Positions 6,889-15,202 of a DNA stretch of 16,718 bases are shown here, piece after piece (within the stretch, counting starts at the first letter, position 1; the number at the start of each line of letters is the position of its first letter). The DNA lies in NCBI GenBank assembly GCA_910586805.1, contig CAJUJC010000040.1:1-16718 (forward strand). The letters run 5' to 3'. Under the pieces are notes generated by a model. The model did no database searches. It had not been told where the DNA came from and worked only from the letters and a program-made list of their open reading frames with translations. Made by a program: the position numbers and the translations under genes. This DNA is from an uncultured Erysipelotrichales bacterium (GTDB lineage: Bacteria; Bacillota_I; Bacilli_A; Erysipelotrichales; Coprobacillaceae).

Positions 6889-7288
6889 AAAAATAGAATG
6901 TGAGGTGTTAGAGAATAACATCATACAGCTACCAGATGATATTGTTAAAGAACTCTCTTTAAAACAAGGAAGTTCAGTTGAAATTGAATGGGATATGAAA
7001 GCCAAAGAAAAGTGCCTTGTAATACAAGAGGGAGAAGATAATGTTAAATCAGAAGAATATTATTGTATTCCCAAATGGTTGTTTGAAAAATGTGGTATTC
7101 CATTAAATAGTGTCCAAATCATCCATGAAAGTGGTCAAATCATGATCACTTCAAGTGATAAGATCATTGAATCATTAGGTGCAGAACTTATAGCGAGTCT
7201 CTATGAACAAGATGTTAATTTCTCATTACTCGCAGATGATCTAGTTGATTATATCAATGAGGGTTTACAAGATGAAAGCAGTGTATAA
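6881..7288 (+). CDS. AbrB-like protein, probably two swapped-hairpin domains
   Basis: Residues 1-45 resemble the AbrB/MazE swapped-hairpin fold (NNIIQLPDDIVKELSLKQGSSVEIEW). A second, weaker copy follows in YYCIPKWLFEKCGIPLNSVQ and SGQIMI. A C-terminal segment of about 45 residues has no recognised motif. Proteins of this fold bind DNA as dimers and act as transition regulators or antitoxins. The TTG start at 6881 is chosen because AAGGAG (6866-6871) is nine bases upstream; the ATGs at 6872 and 6875 are too close to it. The gene overlaps the methylase stop by eight bases and the next AbrB gene by 17, so the three are co-translated. A regulatory role over the transfer operon is inferred. No toxin gene is seen nearby. 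Confidence 0.65.
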   Translation: MNRKIECEVLENNIIQLPDDIVKELSLKQGSSVEIEWDMKAKEKCLVIQEGEDNVKSEEYYCIPKWLFEKCGIPLNSVQIIHESGQIMITSSDKIIESLGAELIASLYEQDVNFSLLADDLVDYINEGLQDESSV

Positions 7289-7565
7289 GGTCATTGATAA
7301 TCAAGGGCGTATTGTCATTCCTAAAGAGATAAGGGATAAACTTCATATCAATCAAGGAGATATCGTCGAAATCAAAATTGAAAAAGAAAAAATCAAGATA
7401 GAGAAGTTAGATATCACCCAATTGAATAATGATTCTATTGAATCATTCATAAATACAATGATCGCAAGTGCAAAGAAAATGGATAGAGAAAGTCTTCTTC
7501 GTATAATGGGAAGACTTTTTGAAAATTTTAAAGATATAGAATTTAAGGAGGGTAATCATGAATAA
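7272..7565 (+). CDS. AbrB/SpoVT-type DNA-binding regulator
   Basis: The N-terminal 45 residues are a textbook SpoVT-AbrB domain (VIDNQGRIVIPKEIRDKL, then GDIVEIKIE). The remaining half is acidic and probably helical (IESFINTMIASAKK and beyond) with no named family. ATG 7272 is taken as the start because TGAGGG lies eight bases upstream; longer in-frame starts lack a site. At 97 residues it is similar to AbrB. It overlaps the preceding AbrB-like gene by 17 bases and the next gene by 8. Placement just ahead of the channel genes suggests control of transfer, but an antitoxin function cannot be excluded. Confidence 0.8.
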   Translation: MKAVYKVIDNQGRIVIPKEIRDKLHINQGDIVEIKIEKEKIKIEKLDITQLNNDSIESFINTMIASAKKMDRESLLRIMGRLFENFKDIEFKEGNHE

Positions 7566-7953
7566 TTTTTATAATTTGAATAAGTTTTCTAAAGCTACAA
7601 AAATAGCAATCCATGACAAAAAGAAAAGGAAAATGATGATAGGACTTATTGTTGTGATATGTGTTTTCTTGGTCACAACGATGATGTGTCAGGATACATA
7701 TGCAGCAGGGAATGTGAGTGGAGTCATTGAATCAGCGTGGAATAGTGCAGAATCACAAATTAAAAATGTAGTCAATAATGTTGTGTTTCCAGTTATTGAT
7801 TTGGTCTTAGCTGTTTTCTTTTTTGTGAAATTGGGTACTGCTTATTTCGATTACAGAAAACAAGGACAGTTTGAATGGACTGCACCAGCCATCTTGTTTG
7901 CATGTTTATGTTTTACACTCACAGCTCCTAATTACATTTGGAATATTTTATAA
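7558..7953 (+). CDS. VirB2-like/DUF3852 conjugation membrane protein
   Basis: The 131-residue protein has a signal-like segment (about 26-44) with possible cleavage after YAA near residue 50. Two further hydrophobic segments lie at about 75-92 (VVFPVIDLVLAVFFFVKLG) and 109-127. From memory the region NVVFPVIDLVLAVFFFVKLGTAYFDYRK is characteristic of DUF3852 proteins in Tn1549-related elements. A small secreted protein with two membrane helices ahead of a VirB6-like gene fits a VirB2/pilin-like component. AAGGAGG (7545-7551) gives strong initiation at ATG 7558. The DUF3852 assignment was not checked by search. Confidence 0.7.
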   Translation: MNNFYNLNKFSKATKIAIHDKKKRKMMIGLIVVICVFLVTTMMCQDTYAAGNVSGVIESAWNSAESQIKNVVNNVVFPVIDLVLAVFFFVKLGTAYFDYRKQGQFEWTAPAILFACLCFTLTAPNYIWNIL

Positions 7954-8017
7954 ATTTTTATAATCAATACTATGAAAAATTGTAGAAAAAATAAAGAAAT
8001 AAAAAGAGGAATGAAAA

Positions 8018-8872
8018 ATGTTTTTATGGGATTTTGTAGCTGAAAATGTCATGGGTCAGATCGTTGATTGGATTTATTCAAAAATATTAGAGTTTTTAGG
8101 TGAGTTCTTTGCGATGATGGGGAATATGGGTGCAGATGTGTTTGACTATAGTTTTGTGAAAGCTATCGTGGAATTGTTCCGATTATTTGGATGGGCTTTG
8201 TTTGCAGTTGGAATAGTGGTTGCAGTCTTTGAGGTCGCTATTGAATATCAAAATGGCAGAGGAAATATTAAGGATATATCACTTAATTCTATCAAAGGGT
8301 TTATGGCAGTATCTTTATTTAGCATTCTTCCTATTGAACTTTATCAATTTTGTATATCATTACAATCAGAAATGACAAGTGGGATGTCGCATCTTGTAGG
8401 TGCAGATTCAGTGGGGGATACAGCAATCCAATCATTAGAAATGATAGCGACTTTGTCTTTTGGAAATTTGATTCTCATCTTTCTTCTTATCATGATGGGG
8501 TATTCGGTTATCAAGATTTTTTTTGCGAATCTAAAAAGAGGTGGTATTTTGTTAATTATGATATCTGTAGGATCATTACATATGTTCTCTATTCCACGAG
8601 GATATACAGATGGATTCACACAATGGTGCAAACAAGTGATTGGTCTTTGTCTCACTGCATTCTTACAAGCAATTATACTCATTGCAGGATTAGGTGTTAT
8701 GAAGGACAACTGTTTACTTGGTGTAGGCATCATCTTATCTGCTAGTGAGATACCAAGAATTGCAGGAGCATTTGGACTAGATACGACTACAAAAGCAAGC
8801 TTGATGTCAACAATCTATGCTATGCAGAGTGCAATGAATGTCACAAGAACAGTCGCAGGAGCAGTCAGATAA
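8018..8872 (+). CDS. TrbL/VirB6-like conjugation channel protein
   Basis: The 284-residue protein is mostly hydrophobic, with about six predicted membrane segments: near 52-75 (FGWALFAVGIVVAVF), around 95-110, 145-165 (FGNLILIFLLIMMGYSVIKIFF), 175-190, 210-230 (LTAFLQAIILIAGLG) and a weaker one at 235-245. The C-terminus (FGLDTTTKASLMSTIYAMQSA) resembles TrbL-type proteins of Tn1549-like elements, which form the inner-membrane part of type IV secretion channels. AGAGGAA upstream supports ATG 8018. A 64-base gap without a terminator separates it from the VirB2-like gene. Its place between VirB2-like and VirB3/VirB4 genes supports the call. Confidence 0.75.
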   Translation: MFLWDFVAENVMGQIVDWIYSKILEFLGEFFAMMGNMGADVFDYSFVKAIVELFRLFGWALFAVGIVVAVFEVAIEYQNGRGNIKDISLNSIKGFMAVSLFSILPIELYQFCISLQSEMTSGMSHLVGADSVGDTAIQSLEMIATLSFGNLILIFLLIMMGYSVIKIFFANLKRGGILLIMISVGSLHMFSIPRGYTDGFTQWCKQVIGLCLTAFLQAIILIAGLGVMKDNCLLGVGIILSASEIPRIAGAFGLDTTTKASLMSTIYAMQSAMNVTRTVAGAVR

Positions 8873-9201
8873 TGTGTAGATATATAGGCATCATAGAAGG
8901 TGTGGATATCATGATTCGTCTTCAAGAAAATGATTTTTGTGAATTTGTTTGTCATTTTGGTATTTTTGGTAATTTAGAAATCTATGATATTTTTGACAGA
9001 GAAACGATATTAAGAACACATGGTTCAGTGATAGAAAAATTTTACCCAGATATTGAAGATAGAAAATATGCAGAGTTTAGAATACAAAGACATCTTTACC
9101 CACTTTTTCAAGATTATAAAAATATCCAAAAAAGAAAATATCCAAAAGGACATTTAAAAGATATATATAAATGGCTACGAATGTGTAAAAAGGAGAAGTG
9201 A
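8872..9201 (+). CDS. Small conserved element protein, unknown function
   Basis: This is a soluble protein of 109 residues with no signal or membrane segment. It is rich in aromatic and charged residues (ENDFCEFVCHFGIFGNLEIY, then a basic C-terminus ending KKEK). No family is recognised. Two starts are plausible: ATG 8872, which overlaps the previous stop (TAATG) with AGGAG at 8857-8861, and ATG 8911, which has AGAAGGTG at 8895-8902 and gives MIRLQENDF. The position inside the channel gene block suggests a part in transfer. Confidence 0.6.
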   Translation: MCRYIGIIEGVDIMIRLQENDFCEFVCHFGIFGNLEIYDIFDRETILRTHGSVIEKFYPDIEDRKYAEFRIQRHLYPLFQDYKNIQKRKYPKGHLKDIYKWLRMCKKEK

Positions 9202-9206
9202 TCAAT

Positions 9207-9464
9207 ATGTATATGTACCCTGACAATTTAAAAGAAAAACCAACATTATGGCTTTGGTATATCAGTGATATTGGTATCATTGGCATAGGAGCAATCTTAA
9301 GTGTTGTTGCATTATCACAGGCAGGTATCTATCTGCCTTTTCTTATTGTTGGATGTTATGCATTCATGACAATACGTTTTCAAGATACAAGCATATTTGA
9401 TTTTTTATCATATGCTTTTTCATATTTCATATTTCAGCAACAACTTTACTTTTGGGATTTTTAG
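9207..9464 (+). CDS. VirB3/PrgI-like small membrane protein
   Basis: The 85-residue protein has two hydrophobic segments, at about 22-50 (IIGIGAILSVVALS and IYLPFLIVGCYAFM) and a weaker C-terminal one (FLSYAFSYFIF), arranged as in VirB3/PrgI-type proteins that sit beside VirB4 in Gram-positive conjugation systems. ATG 9207 is chosen because AAGGAG (9190-9195) is 11 bases upstream; the GTG at 9198 is too close to that site. Gene order before VirB4 fits VirB3. Sequence similarity is too low to choose between VirB3, PrgI and TcpE names. Confidence 0.65.
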   Translation: MYMYPDNLKEKPTLWLWYISDIGIIGIGAILSVVALSQAGIYLPFLIVGCYAFMTIRFQDTSIFDFLSYAFSYFIFQQQLYFWDF

Positions 9465-9496
9465 TAAATAGAACTAAGAGAGGAATTGATAAAAAG

Positions 9497-10102
9497 ATGA
9501 AAGAAAGTAAAAGAAATAAACAAAATCAGAAAAAGAAAAGTGCAAGTACGAGAAAATTTTTAAATATCAAGACCATAACTGAGCGAGGTATAGAACTGCT
9601 TAATGGAGATGAAATCATTTTTTATTTCATCCAACCTCAAAACCTTTCTGTGATGTCTAAGGAAAACATTTCTGCAAAAGTGTTCGCTTTAACGAATGTA
9701 CTTAAAGGACTAGCAGAGGTCGAGATTTTGTGTATGAATAGTCGAGATAATTTTGAAGAAAACAAGATATATCTTAAAAAGAGGATAGAGGAAGAAGATG
9801 ATGAAAAGATCATTGAACTGTTAAAAAAGGATCTCAATCATCTTGATAGTATCCAGATGGAGAGTGTAACTGCAAGGTTGTTTTTATTATGTGTGCGAGT
9901 CAAACAAAATGATAAAGTAGAAGTGATGCAACTTGTTCATCGTATTGAAAAATTAATCAAACTTCAAAATATTACAGTCAAACGTGCATCTCGAGAGGAT
10001 ATCAAGGAAATGCTTGCTGTTTATTTTGAACAAAATGTAACAAATAAAAGCTTTGAAGATCGTGATGGAATGAGGTGGTATGATAATGATGTTTTTGAAT
10101 AA
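9497..10102 (+). CDS. Conserved conjugation protein preceding VirB4
   Basis: The protein of about 201 residues starts with a strongly basic segment (KESKRNKQNQKKK) and continues with a soluble alpha/beta domain (LLNGDEIIFYFIQPQNLSVM and beyond), an acidic helical stretch and YFEQNVTNKSFEDRDG near the end. It resembles proteins I recall immediately before VirB4 in other Bacillota elements, where they lack an assigned function. It does not look like a broken N-terminus of VirB4, because the next gene has its own N-terminal domain. ATG 9497 is preceded by GAGAGG (9478-9483). It overlaps the VirB4 start by 17 bases, so the two products are probably made together and may interact. Confidence 0.65.
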   Translation: MKESKRNKQNQKKKSASTRKFLNIKTITERGIELLNGDEIIFYFIQPQNLSVMSKENISAKVFALTNVLKGLAEVEILCMNSRDNFEENKIYLKKRIEEEDDEKIIELLKKDLNHLDSIQMESVTARLFLLCVRVKQNDKVEVMQLVHRIEKLIKLQNITVKRASREDIKEMLAVYFEQNVTNKSFEDRDGMRWYDNDVFE

Positions 10103-12002
10103 CTTTAAAAAATTTAAATATTTTAAAAATATTAGAAAATTAAAGAAACATGAAATAGAAGACTCAGATGAATCAAAGATACAAGATTTTTTAGATATGA
10201 TATCTCCTTCTACGATTCGCTTTTTTACAGATTATTATATTTGTGGAAATACGTATCGGAGTGTGTGGGCAATCCGAGAGTATCCAACCTCGACAGATGA
10301 ACAAGCACTTTTAAGATATTTAGGTGAAAAAGATGGTGTGACATTACATATCTATGCACGACAAGTTACACCATCAGAAGAAAAGAAAATCATTGGTAAT
10401 GCTGCAAATAAAAACCGTATGAGGCAAGGCAATACCCAAGACTTGCAAGAATCTATTACAGCACAAAGTAACATGCAGGATGTCATGGAACTGATTGCAA
10501 ATATGCATCGAAGTCGAGAGCCACTCATGCATTGTGCTGTGTACTTAGAAATGATTGCATCTGATTATGAGAAATTAAAGCTCATTCAAACTGAAATGCA
10601 GACAGAACTGGTCAGAAGCAAACTCAATGTTGATCGTTTATTACTTAGACAAAAAGAGGGATTTATGGCAGTGATGCCAAGTGGGTGTGATCGTTTCAAG
10701 GAACAATTTGAACGTGTACTTCCAGCAAGTAGTGTTGCAAATTTATTTCCATATAACTATTCTGGTAAAACAGATGCACATGGTTTTTATTTGGGTTCAG
10801 ATAAGTTTGGAAGTCATATCATTGTGGATTTTCATCAAAGAAATGATGATAAGACAAATGCGAATATACTTATACTTGGGAATTCTGGACAAGGGAAATC
10901 GTATTTATTGAAACTTATTCTCTGTAACCAGCGTGAACAAGGTTATTCACTCATCACACTTGATCCAGAACAGGAATATCAAGATGTGACATTGAACTTA
11001 AATGGTACTTATATCGATATGATGGAAGGTCGTTATATCATCAATGTTCTAGAACCAAAGCAATGGAGTGATTTTCATTATTCTAGGAAAGATATTCTCA
11101 ATGAAGATGATCAAGTTGATGAAGTTGATGAAAAAATTCCTGATGTTTTTAAAAAGACAACGATATTATCACAGCATATATCATTCTTAAAAGATTTTTT
11201 TAGAACATATAAGGATTTGAGTGATGAACAATTAGATACTTTAGAAATCATGCTCATTAAGATGTATGAACATTTTCAAATTAGGGAAGATACAGATTTT
11301 TCATCTTTACAACATATAGATTACCCAATCTTAGAAGACTTGTATCGTTATATTGATGAAGAATATAAACATTATCAATCTTATGAAAATCATGTGATTT
11401 ATAAGAAAGAAACGTTAAGAGAAATTATTCTGTTACTGCATTCGATCTGTATAGGAAGTGATAGTCGTTTCTTTAATGGACATACCAATATCATCAGTGA
11501 TAAGGTTGTGACTTTTGGAGTAAAAGGTCTCTTACAAGCGAATGCTTCTTTAAAGAATGCAATGCTTTTTAATATCTTATCTTATATGTCGAATGAGCTT
11601 TTAACAAAAGGACATACGATTGCCTCTTTTGATGAATTGTATCTATTCTTGAGCAATCCAACTGCAGTAGAATACATTCGAAATTTTTCTAAAAGGGTGA
11701 GAAAAAAAGAAAGTGCTGTGATCTTAGCAAGTCAAAACCTAGAAGATTTTAATATAGAAGGTATCAGGGAACTTACTAAGCCATTGTTTAGTATTCCAAC
11801 GCATACCTTTTTATTTAATGCAGGAAATACAGATAAGAAATTCTATATAGATACATTACAACTTGAAGAAAGCGAATATGATCTAATCAAGTATCCACAA
11901 CGTGGAGTGTGCTTATATAAATGTGGGAACGAAAGATATAATCTCGTTGTTCATGCACAAGATTACAAATCTTCATTGTTCGGTCGAGTAGGTGGTCGAT
12001 AG
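10086..12002 (+). CDS. virB4: VirB4/TraE-type conjugation ATPase
   Basis: This ATPase powers assembly of, and substrate passage through, the conjugation channel at the inner face of the membrane. The N-terminal part (TDYYICGNTYRSVWAIREYP) matches the VirB4/TraC family. The Walker A loop is GNSGQGKS at residues 265-272, Walker B is ASFDELYLFLS with Asp516-Glu517, and a SQNLEDF segment follows as in related ATPases. At about 638 residues it is slightly short for the family but carries all the visible catalytic motifs. An acidic insertion (about 345-360, DDQVDEVDEK) lies between the Walker motifs. ATG 10086 suits the GAGGTGG site (10072-10078) better than 10080, and ATG 10089 is also possible. 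The downstream amidoligase follows after three bases. Confidence 0.9.
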   Translation: MMFLNNFKKFKYFKNIRKLKKHEIEDSDESKIQDFLDMISPSTIRFFTDYYICGNTYRSVWAIREYPTSTDEQALLRYLGEKDGVTLHIYARQVTPSEEKKIIGNAANKNRMRQGNTQDLQESITAQSNMQDVMELIANMHRSREPLMHCAVYLEMIASDYEKLKLIQTEMQTELVRSKLNVDRLLLRQKEGFMAVMPSGCDRFKEQFERVLPASSVANLFPYNYSGKTDAHGFYLGSDKFGSHIIVDFHQRNDDKTNANILILGNSGQGKSYLLKLILCNQREQGYSLITLDPEQEYQDVTLNLNGTYIDMMEGRYIINVLEPKQWSDFHYSRKDILNEDDQVDEVDEKIPDVFKKTTILSQHISFLKDFFRTYKDLSDEQLDTLEIMLIKMYEHFQIREDTDFSSLQHIDYPILEDLYRYIDEEYKHYQSYENHVIYKKETLREIILLLHSICIGSDSRFFNGHTNIISDKVVTFGVKGLLQANASLKNAMLFNILSYMSNELLTKGHTIASFDELYLFLSNPTAVEYIRNFSKRVRKKESAVILASQNLEDFNIEGIRELTKPLFSIPTHTFLFNAGNTDKKFYIDTLQLEESEYDLIKYPQRGVCLYKCGNERYNLVVHAQDYKSSLFGRVGGR

Positions 12003-12005
12003 ATA

Positions 12006-12959
12006 ATGAAGAATCAACGCTTTGGTATTGAGATAGAGATGACAGGTCTCACAAGGCATAGAGCATCATCTTTAATATCTAAATATTTTGAAACCACAAG
12101 TATGTATAGTGGAGGTGGTTATGATACATATAAGATTAAAGACCAAGAAGGGCGTACTTGGAAAGTTGTTTATGATGGAAGTATAAGACCAACAGATTCA
12201 CGAGGACATGCTGAGAGTAGTGAATATAAGGTAGAACTTGTTTCGCCTATTTGTCGCTAAGATGATATTGAATCTATTCAAGAGATAGTACGCTTGTTAA
12301 GAAAACAAGGTCATGCAAGGGTTAATGAGAGTTGTGGTATTCATATTCATATCGATGCTTCACCTTATGATGCAAGATCACTTAGAAATCTTACCAATAT
12401 CATGTACTCTAAGGAAGATCTGATCTATAAAGCTCTCAAAATCAATGTGAGGAGAGAACACCGTTATTGTCAAAAAACAGATGAGGATTTTTTAAAGACA
12501 ATCAATCAAAGGAAACCAAAAAGTTTATCAGAGGTCAAAAGGATATGGTATAAAGGTGCAACACATAGAAGCCAAGATCATTATGATGGTTCAAGATATC
12601 ATGCTTTGAATCTCCATAGTGTTTTTCAAAAAGGAACTGTGGAGTTTCGCTTATTTAATGGCACGCTTCATGCAGGAGAAATCAAATCCTATATTCAATT
12701 TTGTCTTGCAATATCGCATCAAGCATTGACACAGAAAAAAGCAAGTCGAATTAAGACACAAACCACAAATGAAAAATGTACATTTCGGACATGGCTGTTA
12801 AGATTAGGTTTGATTGGAGATGAATTCAAGACCGCTAGGCATCATCTGTTAAAAAACTTAGATGGTTGTATCGCATGGAAAGACCAAGCTCAAGCCGATG
12901 CTCAAAGAGAAAGATTATCAAGAGAAAGACAGGAAAGAAATCAACAAACGCTCGGTTGA
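12006..12959 (+). pseudogene. Amidoligase (glutamine synthetase-like fold) with an in-frame stop
   Basis: The first 84 codons (FGIEIEMTGLTRHRA ... VELVSPICR) end at TAA 12258-12260. The same frame continues without a break to TAG-free sequence ending at TGA 12957-12959, with CGIHIHIDASP, HALNLHSVFQ and GTVEFRLFNGTLHAGEIKSY. Together they make one amidoligase of the COOH-NH2 ligase family (Amidoligase_2), which is predicted to form amide bonds using ATP. Relatives have a Tyr-like residue after the ICR motif, so a TAT or TAC to TAA change is the simplest explanation. The break may be a real inactivating mutation, read-through or a sequencing error. A partial product from an internal start (TTG 12294) is unlikely to be active. 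The intact pathway partner, a gamma-glutamylcyclotransferase, follows. Confidence 0.8.
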
Positions 12960-13021
12960 TTTTTTGATTTTTAAATTCTTAAAATTTAATAAATAGAAAA
13001 TGGAAAAGGAGTTGTTTGAAA

Positions 13022-13531
13022 GTGAATATACCAAATAAATATTATATAGCTTATGGAAGTAATTTGAATCATAAGCAAATGTCTCAAAGATGCCCAGATG
13101 CCTTATTTGTAGGAAAAGGTTATTTAAAAGGTTGTGAGTTAGTATTTAGAGGCAATGATCAAAATGCCGTTGCAACGATCGAGTCAAAAGAAAATAGTCG
13201 AGTGCCAGTTGGTGTTTGGAAAATATCACAACACGATGAAAGGTATCTCGATATCTATGAGGGATATCCTAGACTATACAGAAAAGAATTTGTTCCTATT
13301 GAAAGTCATCAAGGAAAGGTCAATGCAATGGTCTATATCATGAATGATGGTTATGAATTAGCTCTTCCAAGTAAGATTTATTTCGATACCATTTGTCAGG
13401 GATATGTAGATTGTGAGTTAGACATGTCCTATTTAAGAGAAGTTGTGAGTAAGCTCGAAAAGATGCAAATTGATAGAGATAAAGAATTTGAACAAGACTA
13501 TCCAATGGGATATAGAGATCTGAGAGAATGA
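13022..13531 (+). CDS. Gamma-glutamylcyclotransferase/AIG2-like protein
   Basis: Family members open gamma-glutamyl amide linkages by cyclising the glutamyl group to 5-oxoproline. The N-terminal YYIAYGSNLN is the substrate-binding signature (YGSN), and Glu80 in DIYEGYPRLYRKEF matches the catalytic acid position. At 169 residues the protein is a typical full length. AAGGAG (13006-13011) lies 10 bases before GTG 13022, while the alternative TTG 13016 is only four bases away. It overlaps the following NlpC/P60 gene by four bases (ATGA). Its neighbours, an amidoligase and a wall hydrolase, suggest action on glutamyl-linked peptides or modified proteins, as proposed for amidoligase operons in comparative genomic work. 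The real substrate is unknown. Confidence 0.8.
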   Translation: MNIPNKYYIAYGSNLNHKQMSQRCPDALFVGKGYLKGCELVFRGNDQNAVATIESKENSRVPVGVWKISQHDERYLDIYEGYPRLYRKEFVPIESHQGKVNAMVYIMNDGYELALPSKIYFDTICQGYVDCELDMSYLREVVSKLEKMQIDRDKEFEQDYPMGYRDLRE

Positions 13532-14637
13532 GTTCAAAAGTATTAAAGGTTCTTTTATTACTGTTTAACAAGAAAGATGGATCAACGCATTTATTTAGAA
13601 ATATAATCATTATTATCTTAGCTCCTATTGTGGCTATTATTTTTTTGATAGCAAGTTTGTTTTCGGATGGAATCAATTTTAACCATCAACTTGTGAATTC
13701 ATTATATGATGGACACCAAATCACTGGACTTACAAATGAACAAGATGTTTTTATCAAAGATATAGAAGAAAGTCTAAGATATATTGAGTATAACATTCAG
13801 CTTATCAATAACGATGTTCAATTAGTAGGACTATTAAATGACTATCAGATTAAAGGTTATTTTATAGGACTGTCTTTTACGAATGAAAAGATCAACCTTA
13901 ATAATGAAGAAGCATTGAGATGGGTTAAAAGTTTTACTATTACAGAAAATACCGAAATTGATAATGCAGATAATGGAAATAAAAAAGTGTATCCAACAAC
14001 ACTTCACTCATATATATATTCTTCATTAAAAAACGAATTTCATTTAACACTAACATCGCAGACAACATCAACAATGGAAAAAGTGTATTCTTTTTTAATA
14101 GGAAATTCAGGAAATCCAGTCACAACATTAACGAAAGAAGAAATCAATCAAATCTTTCAAACGATGCCACCCAATGTCACGAAATTAAGAAAAGACATTG
14201 TTTTACAAGCTATTGATGCAGTAGGAAAGATACCATATTATTGGGGTGGAACAGCAATCTTACCTGGTTATGATGGTAACGATTTTGGAACAATCACGAC
14301 ACCAGATGAAAAGGGAAGGAATCGAAAAGGACTCGATTGTTCACATTTTGTAGATTGGGTTTATTGGACTGTGATGGGGAATAATCTTGGTAATACAAAT
14401 ACAACTGGACAGATTGAAATGTGTCATCAAATTAATGCAAGTGAACTATTACCTGGTGACCTTGCTTTTTTAATGAACAAGAATGGCCAAACAACGCATG
14501 TTGGTATTTATGTTGGAATGAATGAAAAAGGCGAAAGAGTGTGGGTGCATGAAAATGCCAATGATAATAACGTTGCAGTGAATACAGTGTCTTATTGGAG
14601 TGGATATTACCGATTGAAGATCATGGATGGGAAGTAA
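13528..14637 (+). CDS. Membrane-anchored NlpC/P60 cell-wall endopeptidase (CwlT-like)
   Basis: The 369-residue protein has one N-terminal membrane segment (about 25-47, IIIIILAPIVAIIFLIASLF). An extracellular domain follows that resembles CwlT-like conjugation hydrolases but whose catalytic type is not clear from sequence. A C-terminal NlpC/P60 peptidase domain holds Cys271 in GLDCSHFVDWVYW, His324 in THVGIYVG and His341 in VHENAN, which match the catalytic triad. Such enzymes cut gamma-D-glutamyl to diamino acid bonds in peptidoglycan and are standard parts of Gram-positive conjugation machines, where they open the wall for the channel. The ATG overlaps the cyclotransferase stop, so the two are translationally coupled. 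Confidence 0.85.
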   Translation: MSSKVLKVLLLLFNKKDGSTHLFRNIIIIILAPIVAIIFLIASLFSDGINFNHQLVNSLYDGHQITGLTNEQDVFIKDIEESLRYIEYNIQLINNDVQLVGLLNDYQIKGYFIGLSFTNEKINLNNEEALRWVKSFTITENTEIDNADNGNKKVYPTTLHSYIYSSLKNEFHLTLTSQTTSTMEKVYSFLIGNSGNPVTTLTKEEINQIFQTMPPNVTKLRKDIVLQAIDAVGKIPYYWGGTAILPGYDGNDFGTITTPDEKGRNRKGLDCSHFVDWVYWTVMGNNLGNTNTTGQIEMCHQINASELLPGDLAFLMNKNGQTTHVGIYVGMNEKGERVWVHENANDNNVAVNTVSYWSGYYRLKIMDGK

Positions 14638-14639
14638 AG

Positions 14640-15194
14640 ATGAATAAAAAGTTATCTTTAAAAGAAGAACTAGAAAAGACACTTACTGAACGTTATGAAA
14701 GATGGGATGACATCTTTCAATTCGGAACAAATGATCCTAGTTGGGCAGATGGTGTGAATCTGAATCTTGTACGAAATCATATTCTTTATATAAAAAGTCA
14801 GATAGAAGAACAACTGGATAAACAAGATTATCCAGACATTTATTATAAAGATGTACCTTCTAAAGTAGATTATGATTATATCGCTAGACCAAAAGAAATC
14901 AAGGAAAAGGCAGTAAGATGTTTCAATACTTTAGAACAATATCCACATTTAGAAGAAGTGCTTGCTTCAAGAATGTATTTAGATGATAAAGAACTAATGA
15001 ACTTAGGAATCTTTTTTTTAATAAACAGAGTCAAGGGATTAAAAGAAGCCATAGAGAAAGATGATTATGTCACAATGCGTCGTTTATCAAGAGATAGTGA
15101 TACGATTTTAGAATCATTAGAAGAAGCGTTTCACAAAATAGAAGAATATAAATTAAAAGAAGGAAGGCAATTATCTCTTTTTGAGATGATGTAG
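14640..15194 (+). CDS. Unknown helical protein ending in QLSLF
   Basis: The 184-residue protein is charged and mostly helical, with no signal, membrane segment or recognised domain. It ends GRQLSLFEMM; QLSLF (177-181) is an exact match to the bacterial sliding-clamp-binding consensus QL[S/D]LF, in the usual exposed C-terminal position. This suggests it docks on the DNA polymerase beta clamp, as replication, repair and some mobile-element proteins do. The gene starts two bases after the NlpC/P60 stop and continues the operon. Function beyond the motif is unknown. Confidence 0.65.
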   Translation: MNKKLSLKEELEKTLTERYERWDDIFQFGTNDPSWADGVNLNLVRNHILYIKSQIEEQLDKQDYPDIYYKDVPSKVDYDYIARPKEIKEKAVRCFNTLEQYPHLEEVLASRMYLDDKELMNLGIFFLINRVKGLKEAIEKDDYVTMRRLSRDSDTILESLEEAFHKIEEYKLKEGRQLSLFEMM

Positions 15195-15202
15195 GATAAA
15201 CC

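Noticed and set aside
9319..9341. Terminator-like hairpin AGGCAG/CTGCCT with four T inside the VirB3-like gene, similar to the one at 5813
   Set aside because: It lies within a conserved coding region, the T run is short and genes continue without a promoter; the resemblance to 5813-5842 is probably coincidental, since both encode AG-x(2-3)-LPF.
9497..12002. VirB4 split into two genes by a frameshift
   Set aside because: The 10086 product has its own complete N-terminal domain, and the 9497 product resembles a separate conserved protein, so this is normal gene order.
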